DNA of 64,000 bases from Thalassotalea sediminis (GTDB lineage Bacteria; Pseudomonadota; Gammaproteobacteria; Enterobacterales; Alteromonadaceae): positions 682,001 to 746,000 of the forward strand of contig NZ_AP027361.1 of NCBI RefSeq assembly GCF_030295915.1. Reading direction: 5' to 3'. How positions within the stretch are numbered: position 1 is the stretch's first letter; every line of letters starts with the position of its first letter. The notes under the pieces were generated by a model, which searched no databases, had not been told where the DNA came from, and saw only the letters and a list, made by a program, of their open reading frames with translations. Positions 63,613-64,000 of this stretch are shown here, one piece after another. Made by a program: the position numbers and the translations under genes.

Positions 63613-64000
63613 TTAGCCTGCTTGGTTTTGTGCGAAAGGATGGCGTGTGGTACCACCATCTTGTAGGTAACGCATAATAATGCCAAAAGACAAATCTAGG
63701 TTTGTATCAAGCGCAATAAACACTTTATGACCCGAGCCCTTTGCGTCAATAATAGCTTCGCCTTTGCGATTTTCCATGTGCGTTAAAGTAAAACTTATGT
63801 TGCCTTGTGGCGTCATGAGTTCTAATTGATCACCGACGAGAAATTTATTTTTTACGTCAATTTCAAGTAATCCATTGTCGACATTTTTCCTGATAACTTC
63901 ACCGACAAACTGTTGAGTGTCACTTTTGGAGTAACCATATTCATAATTTTGAGTATCACTAGGGCGGTGACGTTGTAAAAAACCTTCTGTGTAACCGCGA
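63613..64000 (-). CDS. trhP: tRNA hydroxylation protein TrhP (YegQ), C-terminal part, runs off the window
   Basis: The frame is open from 64000 to the stop at 63613, about 128 residues. The peptidase U32 C-terminal pattern is visible: GYTEGFLQRHRPSDTQNYEY, then FVGEVIRKN and VGDQLELMTPQGNISF. TrhP and a ferredoxin are needed for prephenate-dependent 5-hydroxyuridine in tRNA. An internal ATG at 63816 is not the true start. Confidence 0.88.
   Translation of the reverse strand, partial: RGYTEGFLQRHRPSDTQNYEYGYSKSDTQQFVGEVIRKNVDNGLLEIDVKNKFLVGDQLELMTPQGNISFTLTHMENRKGEAIIDAKGSGHKVFIALDTNLDLSFGIIMRYLQDGGTTRHPFAQNQAG

Overview
The window reads as chromosomal DNA of a marine gammaproteobacterium of the order Alteromonadales, most like Colwelliaceae (Colwellia/Thalassotalea). 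The signs are low G+C content, conserved blocks such as corB-ypjD / ffh and rpsP-rimM-trmD-rplS, mutH, rppH-ptsP-thyA, a laminarin-type glucan locus with a TonB-dependent receptor, and msrPQ. The genus assignment is an inference from gene content. No rRNA, tRNA, CRISPR array, prophage or complete insertion sequence was seen.

Layout. 1-4116: start of an NhaC-like antiporter, gshA, an array of four small RNA genes on the minus strand (2115-2602), a lytic transglycosylase-like lipoprotein, an intergenic region with two perfect DnaA boxes, and a 266-bp MITE-like element. 4113-11068: corB and ypjD, divergent from ffh; a periplasmic solute-binding protein; the ribosomal/tRNA-modification operon rpsP-rimM-trmD-rplS. 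11152-17398: an S9 peptidase, a LytS/LytTR two-component system, a DUF4870 protein and a secreted hypothetical protein. 17409-20490: an octamer microsatellite, gdhA, two Rnk/GreA-C-terminal proteins, and a collapsed second copy of the MITE. 20635-30517: a beta-1,3-glucan (laminarin) utilisation locus made of a GH16 lipoprotein, a TonB-dependent receptor, an MFS sugar transporter and a GH3 lipoprotein. 30920-40056: acs; then an aromatic amino acid region with a TyrR-box-controlled DAHP synthase-tyrA-thioredoxin-like operon on the plus strand, and pheA with a pheL leader peptide and attenuator on the minus strand. 40155-49524: a MAPEG protein and a penicillin acylase; a cysteine desulfurase-SufU-XdhC-MocA-like gene group; DUF2058; msrP-msrQ. 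49511-57222: a solute-binding protein, a paired amidohydrolase operon, a hexose-6-phosphate mutarotase, a diguanylate cyclase, mutH, rppH. 57478-64000: ptsP, a TSUP permease, thyA, a small double-glycine peptide (bacteriocin-like) cassette, a YfhL-type ferredoxin and the 3' part of trhP (yegQ).

How genes work together. In the glucan locus the GH16 enzyme would cut beta-1,3-glucan at the surface, the TonB-dependent receptor would import oligosaccharides, the GH3 enzyme would release glucose, and the MFS permease would take it up; a hexose-6-phosphate mutarotase lies elsewhere in the window. Aromatic synthesis is controlled by two different mechanisms that can be read from the DNA: a weak/strong pair of TyrR boxes before aroG-tyrA and a phenylalanine-codon attenuator before pheA. 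The csd-sufU-xdhC-mocA group suggests a dedicated molybdenum cofactor sulfuration/maturation module, next to the molybdoenzyme MsrP.

The most unusual item is the tandem array at 2115-2602. Four units each carry a TGAACTT-N16-TCTNA promoter (the sigma-E type), a purine at the expected start, a 64-68-nt transcript and a strong intrinsic terminator. I read this as a family of paralogous envelope-stress small RNAs. The second is the bacteriocin-like peptide cassette at 61926-63198, with a decayed duplicate leader peptide and a probable frameshift.
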